A stretch of DNA of 64,000 nucleotides from Belnapia rosea (lineage in GTDB: Bacteria > Pseudomonadota > Alphaproteobacteria > Acetobacterales > Acetobacteraceae), in contig NZ_FMZX01000001.1 of the NCBI RefSeq assembly GCF_900101615.1, positions 992,001 through 1,056,000 of the forward strand, given 5' to 3'. Below the pieces are notes generated by a model, which made no database searches, was not told the origin of the DNA, and worked only from the letters and a program-made list of their open reading frames with translations. The first letter of the stretch is position 1; the number at the start of each line of letters is the position of its first letter. Positions 34,899 through 43,648 of the stretch are shown piece by piece. Both the position numbers and the translations under genes were made by a program.

Positions 34899-35615
34899 AT
34901 GCCGGACATGGTCCAGGGCCATGCCAAGCCGACCATCCTGGTGGTGGAGGACGAAGCGCCGCTGATCACGCTGCTGCGCTACAATCTCGAGAAGCAGGGT
35001 TTCCGCGTGGAGGAGGCGGCGGATGGGCAGGAGGCGCTGCTGCGGGTCGCCGAGGCGCGGCCCGACCTCGTCCTGCTCGACTGGATGCTGCCGGCGCTCT
35101 CCGGCATCGAGGTCTGCCGCCAGCTGCGCCGCAAGCCGGCGACGCGGGACCTACCCATCATCATGGTGACGGCGCGGACCGAGGACCAGGACGCGGTGCG
35201 CGCCCTCGATACCGGCGCCGACGACTACATCGCCAAGCCCTTCGCCATGGACAGCCTGCTGGCGCGCATCCGGGCGCTGCTGCGGCGCTCGGGCAACATC
35301 GCCACCAAGGGCACGCTCACCTATCTCGACATCAGCATGGACCAGGATGCGCACCGGGTGACGCGGGGGGGCAAGGCCCTGCATCTCGGCCCGACCGAGT
35401 ACCGGATGCTGGAATTCTTCCTGCAGAACCCGGGCCGGGTGTTCAGCCGGGAGCAGCTGCTGGATGCCGTCTGGGGGCGCGACATCCATGTCGAGCCGCG
35501 TACCGTCGACGTGCATATCCGCAGGCTGCGGAAGGCGATCAACGTCGATGGCGGGGCGGATGTGATCCGCACCGTGCGGTCGGCCGGCTATGCGCTGGAC
35601 CAGGAGGGCGGCTGA
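34899..35615 (+). CDS. phoB: PhoB, phosphate response regulator
   Basis: 238 aa: N-terminal receiver with phospho-acceptor Asp61 (LVLLDWMLPALSG) and Lys in YIAKPFAMD, C-terminal OmpR-type winged helix (LGPTEYRMLEFFLQNPGRVF, then VDVHIRRLRKAIN). Activates transcription from Pho boxes. GGAGGAAC ribosome site upstream. Its kinase gene phoR is not in the window. Ends 3 nt before the stop of the convergent GNAT gene. Confidence 0.96.
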   Translation: MPDMVQGHAKPTILVVEDEAPLITLLRYNLEKQGFRVEEAADGQEALLRVAEARPDLVLLDWMLPALSGIEVCRQLRRKPATRDLPIIMVTARTEDQDAVRALDTGADDYIAKPFAMDSLLARIRALLRRSGNIATKGTLTYLDISMDQDAHRVTRGGKALHLGPTEYRMLEFFLQNPGRVFSREQLLDAVWGRDIHVEPRTVDVHIRRLRKAINVDGGADVIRTVRSAGYALDQEGG

Positions 35616-35625
35616 GGGTCAGCCG
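35609..35625. terminator. Short hairpin formed by convergent stop codons
   Basis: CGGCTGA (35609-35615) and TCAGCCG (35619-35625) are exact inverted repeats around GGG. The TGA of phoB and the stop of the GNAT gene each sit at the inner end of an arm. Only 7 bp, so a weak structure; bidirectional termination is a guess. Confidence 0.4.
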
Positions 35626-36083
35626 TCCCGGCGGATGATGAAGCCGTTCGCCACCCGCTCCATCCCGAGCTTCGGATACCAGGTCATCGGGTCCGGCGCG
35701 GAGAGCAGCAGCAGCATGCAGCCGGGGCCGAGGATACGCTTGGTCTCGGCGATGAGCGCGCGGCCGATCCCCTGTCCCTGCCCGGCCGGATCGACGCAGA
35801 GATCCGACAGGTAGCAGCCATAGGCGAAGTCGGTGAAGCTGCGGGCGGCGCCCAGTAGCCGCCCCGTGGCGTCGCGTGCGGTGACAATGAGGTTGGAGCC
35901 GGCGACCATGGCTGCCATCCGCGCCGCGTCGTCCACGGGCCGGACCAGGCCGGAGGCGCGGACCAGGGCCGTGTATTCGGCCGGGTCCAGCCGGCCCTCC
36001 TCGCGGGCGAAGGCGATGCCGGGCGGCGGCGTGGCCAGCGCCACCCAGGCGGCATGGCCGGTGACGAGGGGGTACTCCGCCAT
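35619..36083 (-). CDS. GNAT-family N-acetyltransferase
   Basis: 154 aa. Acetyl-CoA pyrophosphate-binding motif A: LCVDPAGQGQGIGRALIAE; a hydrophobic beta-strand follows (MLLLLSAPDPMTWYPKLGM), then ERVANGFIIRR. Start ATG 36083 lies 5 nt after the creatininase stop, so the two are cotranscribed. Cytoplasmic; substrate not known. Confidence 0.88.
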   Translation of the reverse strand: MAEYPLVTGHAAWVALATPPPGIAFAREEGRLDPAEYTALVRASGLVRPVDDAARMAAMVAGSNLIVTARDATGRLLGAARSFTDFAYGCYLSDLCVDPAGQGQGIGRALIAETKRILGPGCMLLLLSAPDPMTWYPKLGMERVANGFIIRRDG

Positions 36084-36088
36084 CGCCC

Positions 36089-36844
36089 TCAGGCCCAGAG
36101 CTTCGGGTTGCGCAGCAGCTCCGCCATGCGGCCGGCGATGGCGTCAAGCAGCCGCGCGCCCTTCTCCGCCGTCGCCACGCGGGCATCGCCGATGACGCCG
36201 GAGGGCGAGATCGCCTTGAAGGAGCGGCGCAGCGCCAGGCCGGGCGGCTGACCCTCGACGCGGGTGGAGCCGGGGCCATGCGCCTCCTCCAGGCGTTCGG
36301 TGCGGACGCTGTCGGGACGGAGATGCATCATCAGGCTCGTCTCCGCCTCGCAGGCATGCATGAGGCCGGTCTGGCGCTCGAGGAGCGGGGCGATCACCTC
36401 CGGCACAGCATGCCAGTAGGTGGCGGCGGCGACGCGGATGCCGAATTCGATGGAGAATTCCCCGGCCGCCACGGCGACCGCCTCGGCATTCCCGCCATGG
36501 CCGTTCAGCAGCATCATCCGCTTGAACCCGTGCCGCGCGGCGGAGCGGACGATGCCGCGCAGGACGCCGGCGAAGCTCGCGTAGTCCAGCGTGACGGTGC
36601 CGCCGAACTCCATGTGGTGCTCGGCGAGGCCGGTCCAGACGCAGGGGGTGACGACGACCGGGCCGCCGAGCCGGCGCGCGGTCTCCTCGGCGACATTGGT
36701 GCCGAGGATGATGTCGACGCCGGTCGCCAGATGCGGGCCGTGCTGCTCGAGCGAGGCGACGGGGATGATCACCAGCGCATCCTCGGCGGCGCGGGCCCGC
36801 AGCTCCTCGGCGGTCAGCCGCATCCATTCGATCTCGATGGCCAT
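36089..36844 (-). CDS. Creatininase-family amidohydrolase
   Basis: 251 aa from ATG 36844. Signature PVASLEQHGPHLATGVDI holds metal-binding Glu/His, TGLAEHHMEFGGTVTLDY a further cluster, and LLNGHGGNAEAV the typical NGHGGN motif; HACEAETSLMM has another metal ligand. Members hydrolyse creatinine, mycofactocin precursors or pterin/riboflavin intermediates; the substrate here is not evident. Located between the photolyase and a GNAT gene on the same strand. Confidence 0.88.
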   Translation of the reverse strand: MAIEIEWMRLTAEELRARAAEDALVIIPVASLEQHGPHLATGVDIILGTNVAEETARRLGGPVVVTPCVWTGLAEHHMEFGGTVTLDYASFAGVLRGIVRSAARHGFKRMMLLNGHGGNAEAVAVAAGEFSIEFGIRVAAATYWHAVPEVIAPLLERQTGLMHACEAETSLMMHLRPDSVRTERLEEAHGPGSTRVEGQPPGLALRRSFKAISPSGVIGDARVATAEKGARLLDAIAGRMAELLRNPKLWA

Positions 36845-36896
36845 GCTTCCCCCGCCCTGCTGCGCGCCGGGGATGATGCGCCGCGGCGGGGGCGGG

Positions 36897-38438
36897 TCAA
36901 GCCTCGGGGCGCATCTCCGGCCCGGCGAGGAAGGCGGCGGCCTGGGCACGGAGGGCCTCGCGCTTCGCCGGCGGCATCGCGCGCAGCGCGCGCAGCGGCA
37001 TGGCCAGGCGCGGGTTGCCGCCGAAGCGCCGTTCGTGGCGGGCGAGGAAATCCCAGTAGAGGGCGTTCATGGGGCAGGCATCCGGGCCGGTCGCCGCCTT
37101 CACGTCATAGGCGCAGCCGCGGCAGTAGTCCGACATGCGGTTGATATAGGCGCCGCTCGCCGCGTAGGGCTTGCTGGCGATGACACCGCCATCGGCGTGC
37201 AGGGCCATGCCGTGGGTGTTCGGCAGCTCCACCCATTCGAAGGCATCGGCATAGACGGCCATGTACCACTCGTTCACCGGCGCCGGATCGAGGCCGGCGA
37301 GCAGCGCGAAGTTGCCGGTGACCATCAGCCGCTGGATATGGTGGGCATAGGCAAGGTCGCGGGTCTGGCGGACGACCTGCTTCAGGCAGTTCATCCGTGT
37401 CTCCCCGCCCCACCAGGACCAGGGCAGCGGGCGGGTCGCCTCCAGCGCGTTGGTCGCCGCGTAGTCCGGCATCTTCAGCCAGTAGAGGCCGCGGACATAT
37501 TCGCGCCAGCCGAGGATCTGGCGGATGAAGCCCTCGACGGCGTTGAGCGGTGCGCGGCCGGCGCGGAAGGCGGCCTCGGCCGCCTCGCAGCAGGCGCGGG
37601 GCGTGAGCAGGCCGAGATTGAGGCTGGTCGAGACCAGGGCGTGGAACAGCACCGGCTCGCCACTCGCCATGGCGTCCTGGTAGTCGCCGAAGCGGGCGAG
37701 GCGGGCCGCGATGAAATCCTCCAGCGCCGCCTGCGCCTCCTCGGCGGTGACGGGCCAGGCGAAGGCGTCGAGCGTGCCGAAATTGGCCGGGAAGCGCGAC
37801 TCGACGAGATCCATCACCTCCCGCGTCACCGCATCGGGCGGGGTGCGGCGGGGCGGTGGCGGAACCACCCCGCGCTCGAGCCGGCGGCGGTTCTCGGCAT
37901 CGTAATTCCATTGGCCGCCGACCGGTGCGGCATCGGCATCCATCAGCAGGCCGGTCTCGCGGCGCATCTCGCGGTAGAAGAATTCCATCCGCAGCTGGCG
38001 CCGGCCCTGGGCCCAGCGGCGGAAGCGCGGCAAGGGGCAGAGGAAACGGCTATCCTCGCGGATCTCGACGGGGAGGCCGAGCGCCTCCTCCCAGCCGCGC
38101 ATCGCCTCGAGCACGCGCCATTCGCCGGGAAAGGTGGCGACGAGGCCCGTCGGCCTGTGCCGGGCCATGGCGCGTGCCACCTCGCCCGTCAGCGTGCCGG
38201 TATTGGCCGGGTCGTCGAGGCGGATGTAGTCGAGGCGGACGCCGCGCGCCGCCAGCTCCGCGGCGAAATGCCGCATGGCCGAGAGCACCAGCACCAGCTT
38301 CTGCTTGTGGTGCGGCACATAGGTGCATTCGCCCATCACCTCGGCCATCAGCACCACGTCCCGGGCGGGGTCGAGGTCCTGGAGCGCGGCGATGCCGGCG
38401 GAGAGCTGGTCGCCGAGGACGAGCCGCAGCAGGCCCAT
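36897..38438 (-). CDS. FeS-type bacterial cryptochrome/(6-4) photolyase (PhrB-like)
   Basis: 513 aa, within the FeS-BCP/CryPro family of FAD- and [4Fe-4S]-containing photolyases. Four Cys consistent with cluster ligands: one in TRMNCLKQV (near 350), Cys439 and Cys442 in YCRGCAYD, Cys455 in DACPMN. These spacings match Agrobacterium PhrB (C350, C438, C441, C454). Repairs (6-4) UV photoproducts with light. Start ATG 38438 lies 16 nt after the DUF6134 stop on the same strand. Confidence 0.92.
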   Translation of the reverse strand: MGLLRLVLGDQLSAGIAALQDLDPARDVVLMAEVMGECTYVPHHKQKLVLVLSAMRHFAAELAARGVRLDYIRLDDPANTGTLTGEVARAMARHRPTGLVATFPGEWRVLEAMRGWEEALGLPVEIREDSRFLCPLPRFRRWAQGRRQLRMEFFYREMRRETGLLMDADAAPVGGQWNYDAENRRRLERGVVPPPPRRTPPDAVTREVMDLVESRFPANFGTLDAFAWPVTAEEAQAALEDFIAARLARFGDYQDAMASGEPVLFHALVSTSLNLGLLTPRACCEAAEAAFRAGRAPLNAVEGFIRQILGWREYVRGLYWLKMPDYAATNALEATRPLPWSWWGGETRMNCLKQVVRQTRDLAYAHHIQRLMVTGNFALLAGLDPAPVNEWYMAVYADAFEWVELPNTHGMALHADGGVIASKPYAASGAYINRMSDYCRGCAYDVKAATGPDACPMNALYWDFLARHERRFGGNPRLAMPLRALRAMPPAKREALRAQAAAFLAGPEMRPEA

Positions 38439-38454
38439 CAGGCCCTTTCGCCCA

Positions 38455-39054
38455 TCAGCTTCTCTCGTAGATCACGAGGCTGCCGTCATCGCCCCGGGTG
38501 CGCCAGGCGAGCCAGGTGCCGTCGGCGGCGTATTGCCCCTCGCCCTCCTCGTCGCCGGTGGCGCGCCAGGTGACGAGCCCGCCGGCCATGGGCGAGCGGC
38601 TCCATTGCAGGCGAAGCGGCTTGCCGGTCTCGCTGTCGAAGAGCGGGCGGTCGAAGCGGCGCGGGTCCCACCAGCTCAGCGGCGCAGCCTCGGCCGCGAG
38701 GCGCTGCGGGCCCTCGGGACCCTGGACGAGGATGGCGCCGCCCTCGGCACGCGCCGTCATGTCCTTCACCGTGCCGTTGCGGTCATGGTGGGAGGTGATG
38801 GAGCGCAGCCGGTCGCCGGCCCAGACCTCGGTGAAACTATGGGTAAGCCGGAAGACGGTGATGCCGACGAGCTTCACCTGGACCGCGACCTCGGTGCGGG
38901 CGGTGAGCTGGCCGCCCGCCTCCGCGATGGTGACCTGATGGGTGCCGATCGCGCTGCCTTCCCGCATGATGCGGAAGCGATAGGCGGACGGCGCGGCCCC
39001 CGCGGGACGGGCCAGCAGGGGCAGGGCCAGCAGCGGCAGATGCCGGCGCCGCAT
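38455..39054 (-). CDS. DUF6134 family exported protein
   Basis: 199 aa from ATG 39054, which overlaps the SDR stop (ATGA). Short signal peptide (MRRRHLPLLALPLLARPAGA). The beta-rich body (YRFRIMREGSAIGTHQVTI, HSFTEVWAGDRLRSITSHHD) matches the DUF6134 pattern. Probably periplasmic. Function not known; sits between an SDR and the FeS photolyase. Confidence 0.75.
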   Translation of the reverse strand: MRRRHLPLLALPLLARPAGAAPSAYRFRIMREGSAIGTHQVTIAEAGGQLTARTEVAVQVKLVGITVFRLTHSFTEVWAGDRLRSITSHHDRNGTVKDMTARAEGGAILVQGPEGPQRLAAEAAPLSWWDPRRFDRPLFDSETGKPLRLQWSRSPMAGGLVTWRATGDEEGEGQYAADGTWLAWRTRGDDGSLVIYERS

Positions 39055-39776
39055 CAGCCGCGGGCCCGGAGGCTCGACCGGCCGCCATCGACGCCGATCA
39101 CCTGGCCGGTGATCCAGCCCGACTGGTCGGAGAGCAGGAAGTCGGCGAGCGCCGCCGCATCCTCCGCCTCGCCGAGGCGTGGGATGGGGTGCAGCTTGGC
39201 AATGGCCTCGGCCATCTGGGGGTTCTTCGTCATGGGGGTGGCGATGCCGGTGCGGGTGAGGCTGGGGGCGATGCAATTCACCCGCACCGATGGCGCCAGC
39301 TCGGCGGCGAGTGCAAGCGATAATCCCTCGACCGCTGCCTTCGCGGCGCCGATCACCGCATGGCCGGGGAAGCCCGAGCGGGCAGCGACCGAGGAGAAGA
39401 GCACCACGCTCCCCTGTCCCGCGGCCAGCGCCGGGGCGGCGGCCTGGATGGCCATCGCCGCGGCGGTGACGTTGAGGGCGAAGGTCTCGGCGAAATCGGC
39501 GGGCATCGCGCGGTTGAGCGGCTTCATCACGATGGAGCCGATGCAGAAGGCGAGGCCCGAGAGCGGGCTGCCGGCGGCCTGGACCGCGGCCTTCAGCGCT
39601 GCCGGGTCGGTGACGTCGCAGGTGGCGGAGGCTGCGCCGAGTTCTCCGGCCAGGGCGGAGAGGCGGCCCTCGTCACGGCCGATGAGGAAGGGCACCGCGC
39701 CACGGGCCGCGATTCGTCGCGCAAGCGCCCCGCCGATCCCCCCGGTGGCGCCAAGAATAGCGATCGGTCCCGACAT
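39054..39776 (-). CDS. SDR-family protein with a non-canonical active site
   Basis: 240 aa from ATG 39776 behind AAGGAG. Cofactor motif IAILGATGGIGGALARR, VDGGRS near the end. The usual YxxxK pair is replaced: the helix reads GHAVIGAAKAAVEG, giving IxxxK, while the upstream Ser (LFSSVAARSGF) is kept. First gene of a minus-strand group with DUF6134 and the FeS photolyase. Either a tyrosine-independent enzyme or a binding protein; I cannot tell which. Confidence 0.85.
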   Translation of the reverse strand: MSGPIAILGATGGIGGALARRIAARGAVPFLIGRDEGRLSALAGELGAASATCDVTDPAALKAAVQAAGSPLSGLAFCIGSIVMKPLNRAMPADFAETFALNVTAAAMAIQAAAPALAAGQGSVVLFSSVAARSGFPGHAVIGAAKAAVEGLSLALAAELAPSVRVNCIAPSLTRTGIATPMTKNPQMAEAIAKLHPIPRLGEAEDAAALADFLLSDQSGWITGQVIGVDGGRSSLRARG

Positions 39777-39870
39777 GCCCGCTCCTTGCCCTGCCGGGCC
39801 GAGATGGGGCCGCGAGCCGGGAGCGGAAGGGGCAGGACAAGCGGCGCGGGAAGTGGCAGGATCGGCGGCG

Positions 39871-40410
39871 ATGCGCCAGCTCCTGCTGTTGCGGCACGCG
39901 AAGTCCTCCTGGGACGACCCGGGCCTCACCGACCATGCCCGACCGCTCAACACGCGCGGCCGGCGATCCGCCGCTGCCATGGCGGAGGCGATGCGAGAAT
40001 TGGGGCTTTCGCCCGACATCGTGCTCGTCTCCTCCGCCCGGCGGACCTTGCAGACCCTGGAGGCGCTGACGCCCTTCGAGGACGGCGCCCTGATCGAGCC
40101 GATGGACGCGCTCTACCTGGCGCCCTGGCCCCGCCTGCTCGACGAGCTGCGGCAGGCGCCGGCGACGGCCCGCAGCCTGCTGCTGATCGGCCACAACCCC
40201 GGCCTGCACGAGCTGGCCCTGGAGCTGGCCGGGCCGGAAGTCCTGTCCCGGGGCGGGACCGATGCGCGGCGCCTGGTGGAGGGCTACCCGACCGGGGCGC
40301 TGGCCGAGTTCACCATCGCCCAGCCCTGGCCCCAGCTCGACCGTGGCGGGGCGCGGCTGGTGCGCTTCCTTGCCCCACGTGACCTGCCAGCCGCAGAGGT
40401 GTCCGCCTGA
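39871..40410 (+). CDS. sixA: SixA-type phosphohistidine phosphatase
   Basis: 179 aa from ATG 39871. Histidine-phosphatase catalytic motif LLLRHAKSSW at the N-terminus and second His in LLIGHNPGLHEL; LSPDIVLVSSARRTLQT supplies the conserved Arg. Removes phosphate from phosphohistidines, such as in phosphorelays or NPr. Its stop overlaps the probable 5' end of the next gene. Confidence 0.88.
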   Translation: MRQLLLLRHAKSSWDDPGLTDHARPLNTRGRRSAAAMAEAMRELGLSPDIVLVSSARRTLQTLEALTPFEDGALIEPMDALYLAPWPRLLDELRQAPATARSLLLIGHNPGLHELALELAGPEVLSRGGTDARRLVEGYPTGALAEFTIAQPWPQLDRGGARLVRFLAPRDLPAAEVSA

Positions 40411-40487
40411 TCCGCTTCGATGATGCCGACTCCGCCACGGAGGAGAACGGCGAGCCGCTTGCCGCACCGGAAACCGACTCGCGGGCG

Positions 40488-41906
40488 GTGCTGGAATTCG
40501 CGCTCGACCCGGAGGCGGCCCAGCGGCTGCCGCGGCATGGCGCGATCACCACCGCCCGGGCCGGACGCACCCGCAGCCTGACCGAGGAGCTGATCTGGCT
40601 CGATACCGCGGATGGTGCCCTGGCCACCGACGGGCTGGCGCTCGAGGCACCACGCCGCGGGCCGCGCCGGTTGCTGCGGGCGATGCCCGTCGCCGATGCG
40701 GCCTGGTGGCCCGGCCGCCCGGCCGAGCCGGCGGAGGCGGCGCTTCCCGAGGAGGCCGCCCTCGTCCCGATCGCCGCCTTCAGCGGCCGCCGCAGCCTGT
40801 TTGCCCTGGGCGAGGTCGAGGCCGACCTGCTGACCGGCAAGCTGCGCGCCGTGGCGGCCGAGATGCCGGTTGCCCGGCTGACGCTGCGCGGCCCGGCCGC
40901 GGCGGTCCTGGCGCGGGCCGCGGCGCTGGCCGACCTGCACCCCCTGCCGCCCGGCGCCAGCCTCGCCGAGGAGGGCCGGGCCCTCGCCCGTGGCGAATCG
41001 CCCAGGGCGCGCCGCCGCGGCCCCCCGGCGCTGGCCGATGCGGAGACGGTGGAAGCGGCGCTGCTCAGCGCGCTCGGCCATCTGCTGGAGGTGATGCTCA
41101 GCCATGCCCCTGGCTGCCGGCTGGGTGCCGGGCCCGAAGCCGTGCATCAGACGCGGGTGGCGCTGCGGCGGCTGCGCTCGGTGCTGAAATCCTTCGGCGC
41201 GGCCGCGGCCTGCGCCGAGGTGAAGGAGTTCGACGCGGGGCTGAAGGCGCTGGCAACCGCACTCGGCCCAGCGCGGGACTGGGATGTCTTCCTGGCCGGG
41301 ACGGGCGCGGCGGTGGCCGAGGCGGTCGGTGGCGACCGGCGGCTGCTCGCCCTGCTGAAAGCCGGCGAGGCACGGCGGCAGGAGGCCTATGGGGCGCTGC
41401 GCCGCCTGCTGGAGGGGCCTGCCTTCCCGCGGCTGGTGCTGGCCGGGCTCGGGCTGGTCCTGCTGCGGCCCTGGCGGCAGGGGCCGGCGGAGCAGCAGGC
41501 GCTGCTCGACCAGCCGCTCAGCGAGTTCGGCGCCACATTGCTCGACAAGCGCTGGCACCGGCTGCGCAAGCGGGGCGAGGATATCGCCGAGCACGGTGCG
41601 GAGGCGCTGCACGAGGTGCGGCTGGATGCCAAGCGGCTGCGCTATGCGGCGGAGCTCTTCGCGCCTCTCTGGCCGGGCAAGTCGGCACGGCGCTTCCTGC
41701 GCCGGCTCGCCGCGCTGCAGGAGGAGCTGGGGCTGGCGAATGATGTCGCGGTCGCGCGCGGGCTGGTGGGCTCGCTCGGCGCCGGGGTGCCGGGCTGGGC
41801 GGTCGGCGCCGTGGAGGGGTTCGCCGCTGCCCGTACCGGCCGGGCCAGGCGCCATGCGCTGGAAGCCTGGGATGACCTGCTCGGCGCCGACCCCTTCTGG
41901 CGCTGA
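40488..41906 (+). CDS. CYTH/CHAD domain protein, polyphosphate-related
   Basis: 472 aa as given from GTG 40488. The frame is open upstream and a CTG at 40407 (preceded by GAGG, overlapping the sixA stop) may be the true start. No in-frame ATG exists. N-terminal CYTH-like barrel is degenerate: the ExExK motif reads LEFALDP. The CHAD domain begins near EAVHQTRVALRRLRSVLKSF, with ARDWDVFL and LHEVRLDAKRLRYAAELF holding conserved His/Arg. CHAD domains bind polyphosphate granules. Linked to sixA. Confidence 0.85.
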   Translation: MLEFALDPEAAQRLPRHGAITTARAGRTRSLTEELIWLDTADGALATDGLALEAPRRGPRRLLRAMPVADAAWWPGRPAEPAEAALPEEAALVPIAAFSGRRSLFALGEVEADLLTGKLRAVAAEMPVARLTLRGPAAAVLARAAALADLHPLPPGASLAEEGRALARGESPRARRRGPPALADAETVEAALLSALGHLLEVMLSHAPGCRLGAGPEAVHQTRVALRRLRSVLKSFGAAAACAEVKEFDAGLKALATALGPARDWDVFLAGTGAAVAEAVGGDRRLLALLKAGEARRQEAYGALRRLLEGPAFPRLVLAGLGLVLLRPWRQGPAEQQALLDQPLSEFGATLLDKRWHRLRKRGEDIAEHGAEALHEVRLDAKRLRYAAELFAPLWPGKSARRFLRRLAALQEELGLANDVAVARGLVGSLGAGVPGWAVGAVEGFAAARTGRARRHALEAWDDLLGADPFWR

Positions 41907-41930
41907 TGGCGGCCGCCATGCCGGTTTGGC

Positions 41931-41958
41931 TTGACGTGACGGTGGGGGCCGCTAGGTT
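41931..41958 (+). promoter_or_regulatory. Candidate sigma70 promoter of rpmG
   Basis: TTGACG (41931-41936) and TAGGTT (41953-41958) with 16-nt spacing, 40 nt before the rpmG start. The -35 matches five of six consensus bases. Confidence 0.5.
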
Positions 41959-41997
41959 GCGCCCCCTTCAGTTATTTCAGGATTCACGGGCTTCGCC

Positions 41998-42165
41998 ATG
42001 GCCAAGTCGAACACCATCCAGATCAAGCTCGTTAGCAGCGCCGAGACCGGCTTCTTCTACGTGACCAAGAAGAATGTCCGGAACACCACCGGCAAGCTCG
42101 AACTCAAGAAGTACGACCCGGTCGCGCGCAAGCACGTCGTCTTCCGCGAAGCGAAGATCAAGTAA
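41998..42165 (+). CDS. rpmG: 50S ribosomal protein L33
   Basis: 55 aa, too short for routine ORF calling: [20 protein letters not shown], then [20 protein letters not shown] and [15 protein letters not shown]. This is the C- (zinc-free) type of L33 with no CxxC pairs. Start ATG 41998. It follows the CYTH/CHAD gene but has its own promoter-like sequence. Confidence 0.97.
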   Translation: MAKSNTIQIKLVSSAETGFFYVTKKNVRNTTGKLELKKYDPVARKHVVFREAKIK

Positions 42166-42268
42166 GGTCCCGTCGGGGGCCCAACCGGGTCAGGATCGGC
42201 CAAGGCGAGGCGGGGCCGCGAGGCGCCCGCCTGTTGCCATGCCTGCCTGTGGCCTGCCTGGCGGCCGG

Positions 42269-43648
42269 TCAGTCCGTGCTGCCGGGCGGTTCGGTGAAAT
42301 CCTCTGGCCGGGCCTGTTCCACCCGATTCCGCCCGCCCTGCTTGGCCCGGTAGAGCGCCGTATCCGCCGCGGCGATCGCGGCGGTCACGCTGGTGCCCGA
42401 CCCGGCGATGGCGAGGCCGAAGCTGGCGGTGATGCCAAGCCGCAGGCCGGCGATGTCGAAGGGCTCGGCGGCGAGCGCCTGGCGCAGGCGCTCCGCCACC
42501 ATGGTGGCGTAATCGGTGGGTGCGCCGGCCAGCACGACCATGAACTCCTCGCCGCCATAGCGGGCGACCACGTCGGCGGCGCGCAGATGGGTCTTGAGGC
42601 GGCGCGCCACCTCCTTGAGAGCGGCATCGCCTGCCGGATGGCCATAGCCATCGTTGATCGACTTGAACCGGTCCACGTCCAGCAGCAGCACGGCGGCATC
42701 CGTGCCACGCAGCACGCCCTCGAGATGGCGATGGACATAGCGCCGGTTGCGCAGGCCGGTCAGCGGGTCGGTGACCGCCATCTCGAGCGAGCGATCCAGA
42801 TCGGCCCGCAGCCGCTCCTGGTAGCGCTTGCGGCGGATCTGGTTGCGGGCCCGGGCGCGCAGCTCGTTCGGGTCGATCGGGCGCAGCACATGGTCGTTGG
42901 CGCCGAGATCGAAGCCGCGCAGCACGAGGCCGCGCTGGCTGACATCGGCGGCGAGCAGCACGGGTAGGTCCCGCGTCGCACCTTGCGCCCGGAGGCGTGA
43001 GGCAAGGCGCAGCACATCGCCGCCCTCGCCCGGCAGGCAGAGCACGGCGAGGTCGAAATTGCCATCGACCAGGCTGCGGCGGGCGGCCTCCGATTCGGTC
43101 TCGGTCTGCACCACCATGCCGTCGGCGCCGAGGATGGAGGCGACCAGCTGGGTTTCCTCGACCTGCTCGGACAGGACCAGGACCTGTGCGCCCTTGATGT
43201 CGGGTGAAGGGTCGGGCTGCGGCTCGAAGCCGAGGTCGCGGGCGGTGTCGGCGCGAAGGCGCCAGGCATCCTGGACCTGCTTCACCCGCAACAGGGCGCG
43301 CAGCCGGGCGAAGAGCGTGGCGTCGTCGACCGGCTTCGACAGGAAGTCGTCGGCACCGGCCTCCAGGCCACGGACGCGCTCGACCGGGTCGATCAGGGCG
43401 GTGATCATCACCACGGGCATATGGGCCGTGGCGGCATTCTCCTTGAGGTGCCGGCAGACCTCGTACCCGTCCATGCCGGGCATCATGACGTCGAGCAGGA
43501 TGACGTCGGGCGACCAGCGGGCGGCCGTGGCCAAGGCTTCCGGCCCCGAGGCGGCCAGGGCGACCTCGTAGTATTCGTTGAGCAGTTTGGCTTCGAGCAG
43601 CCGGAGATTGGCGGCGATGTCATCCACCACGAGGATACGAGCGGTCAT
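42269..43648 (-). CDS. pleD: PleD-type diguanylate cyclase response regulator
   Basis: 459 aa from ATG 43648, behind GAGAGG. Two receiver domains in tandem: the first has phospho-acceptor Asp53 (VILLDVMMPGMDG) and Lys in FLSKPVDD; the second is degenerate. GGDEF domain C-terminal with GGEEF in ADVVARYGGEEFMVVL, and an RAAD allosteric inhibitory site five residues before it. Makes c-di-GMP and controls surface attachment or motility in alphaproteobacteria. Cytoplasmic. Confidence 0.94.
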   Translation of the reverse strand: MTARILVVDDIAANLRLLEAKLLNEYYEVALAASGPEALATAARWSPDVILLDVMMPGMDGYEVCRHLKENAATAHMPVVMITALIDPVERVRGLEAGADDFLSKPVDDATLFARLRALLRVKQVQDAWRLRADTARDLGFEPQPDPSPDIKGAQVLVLSEQVEETQLVASILGADGMVVQTETESEAARRSLVDGNFDLAVLCLPGEGGDVLRLASRLRAQGATRDLPVLLAADVSQRGLVLRGFDLGANDHVLRPIDPNELRARARNQIRRKRYQERLRADLDRSLEMAVTDPLTGLRNRRYVHRHLEGVLRGTDAAVLLLDVDRFKSINDGYGHPAGDAALKEVARRLKTHLRAADVVARYGGEEFMVVLAGAPTDYATMVAERLRQALAAEPFDIAGLRLGITASFGLAIAGSGTSVTAAIAAADTALYRAKQGGRNRVEQARPEDFTEPPGSTD

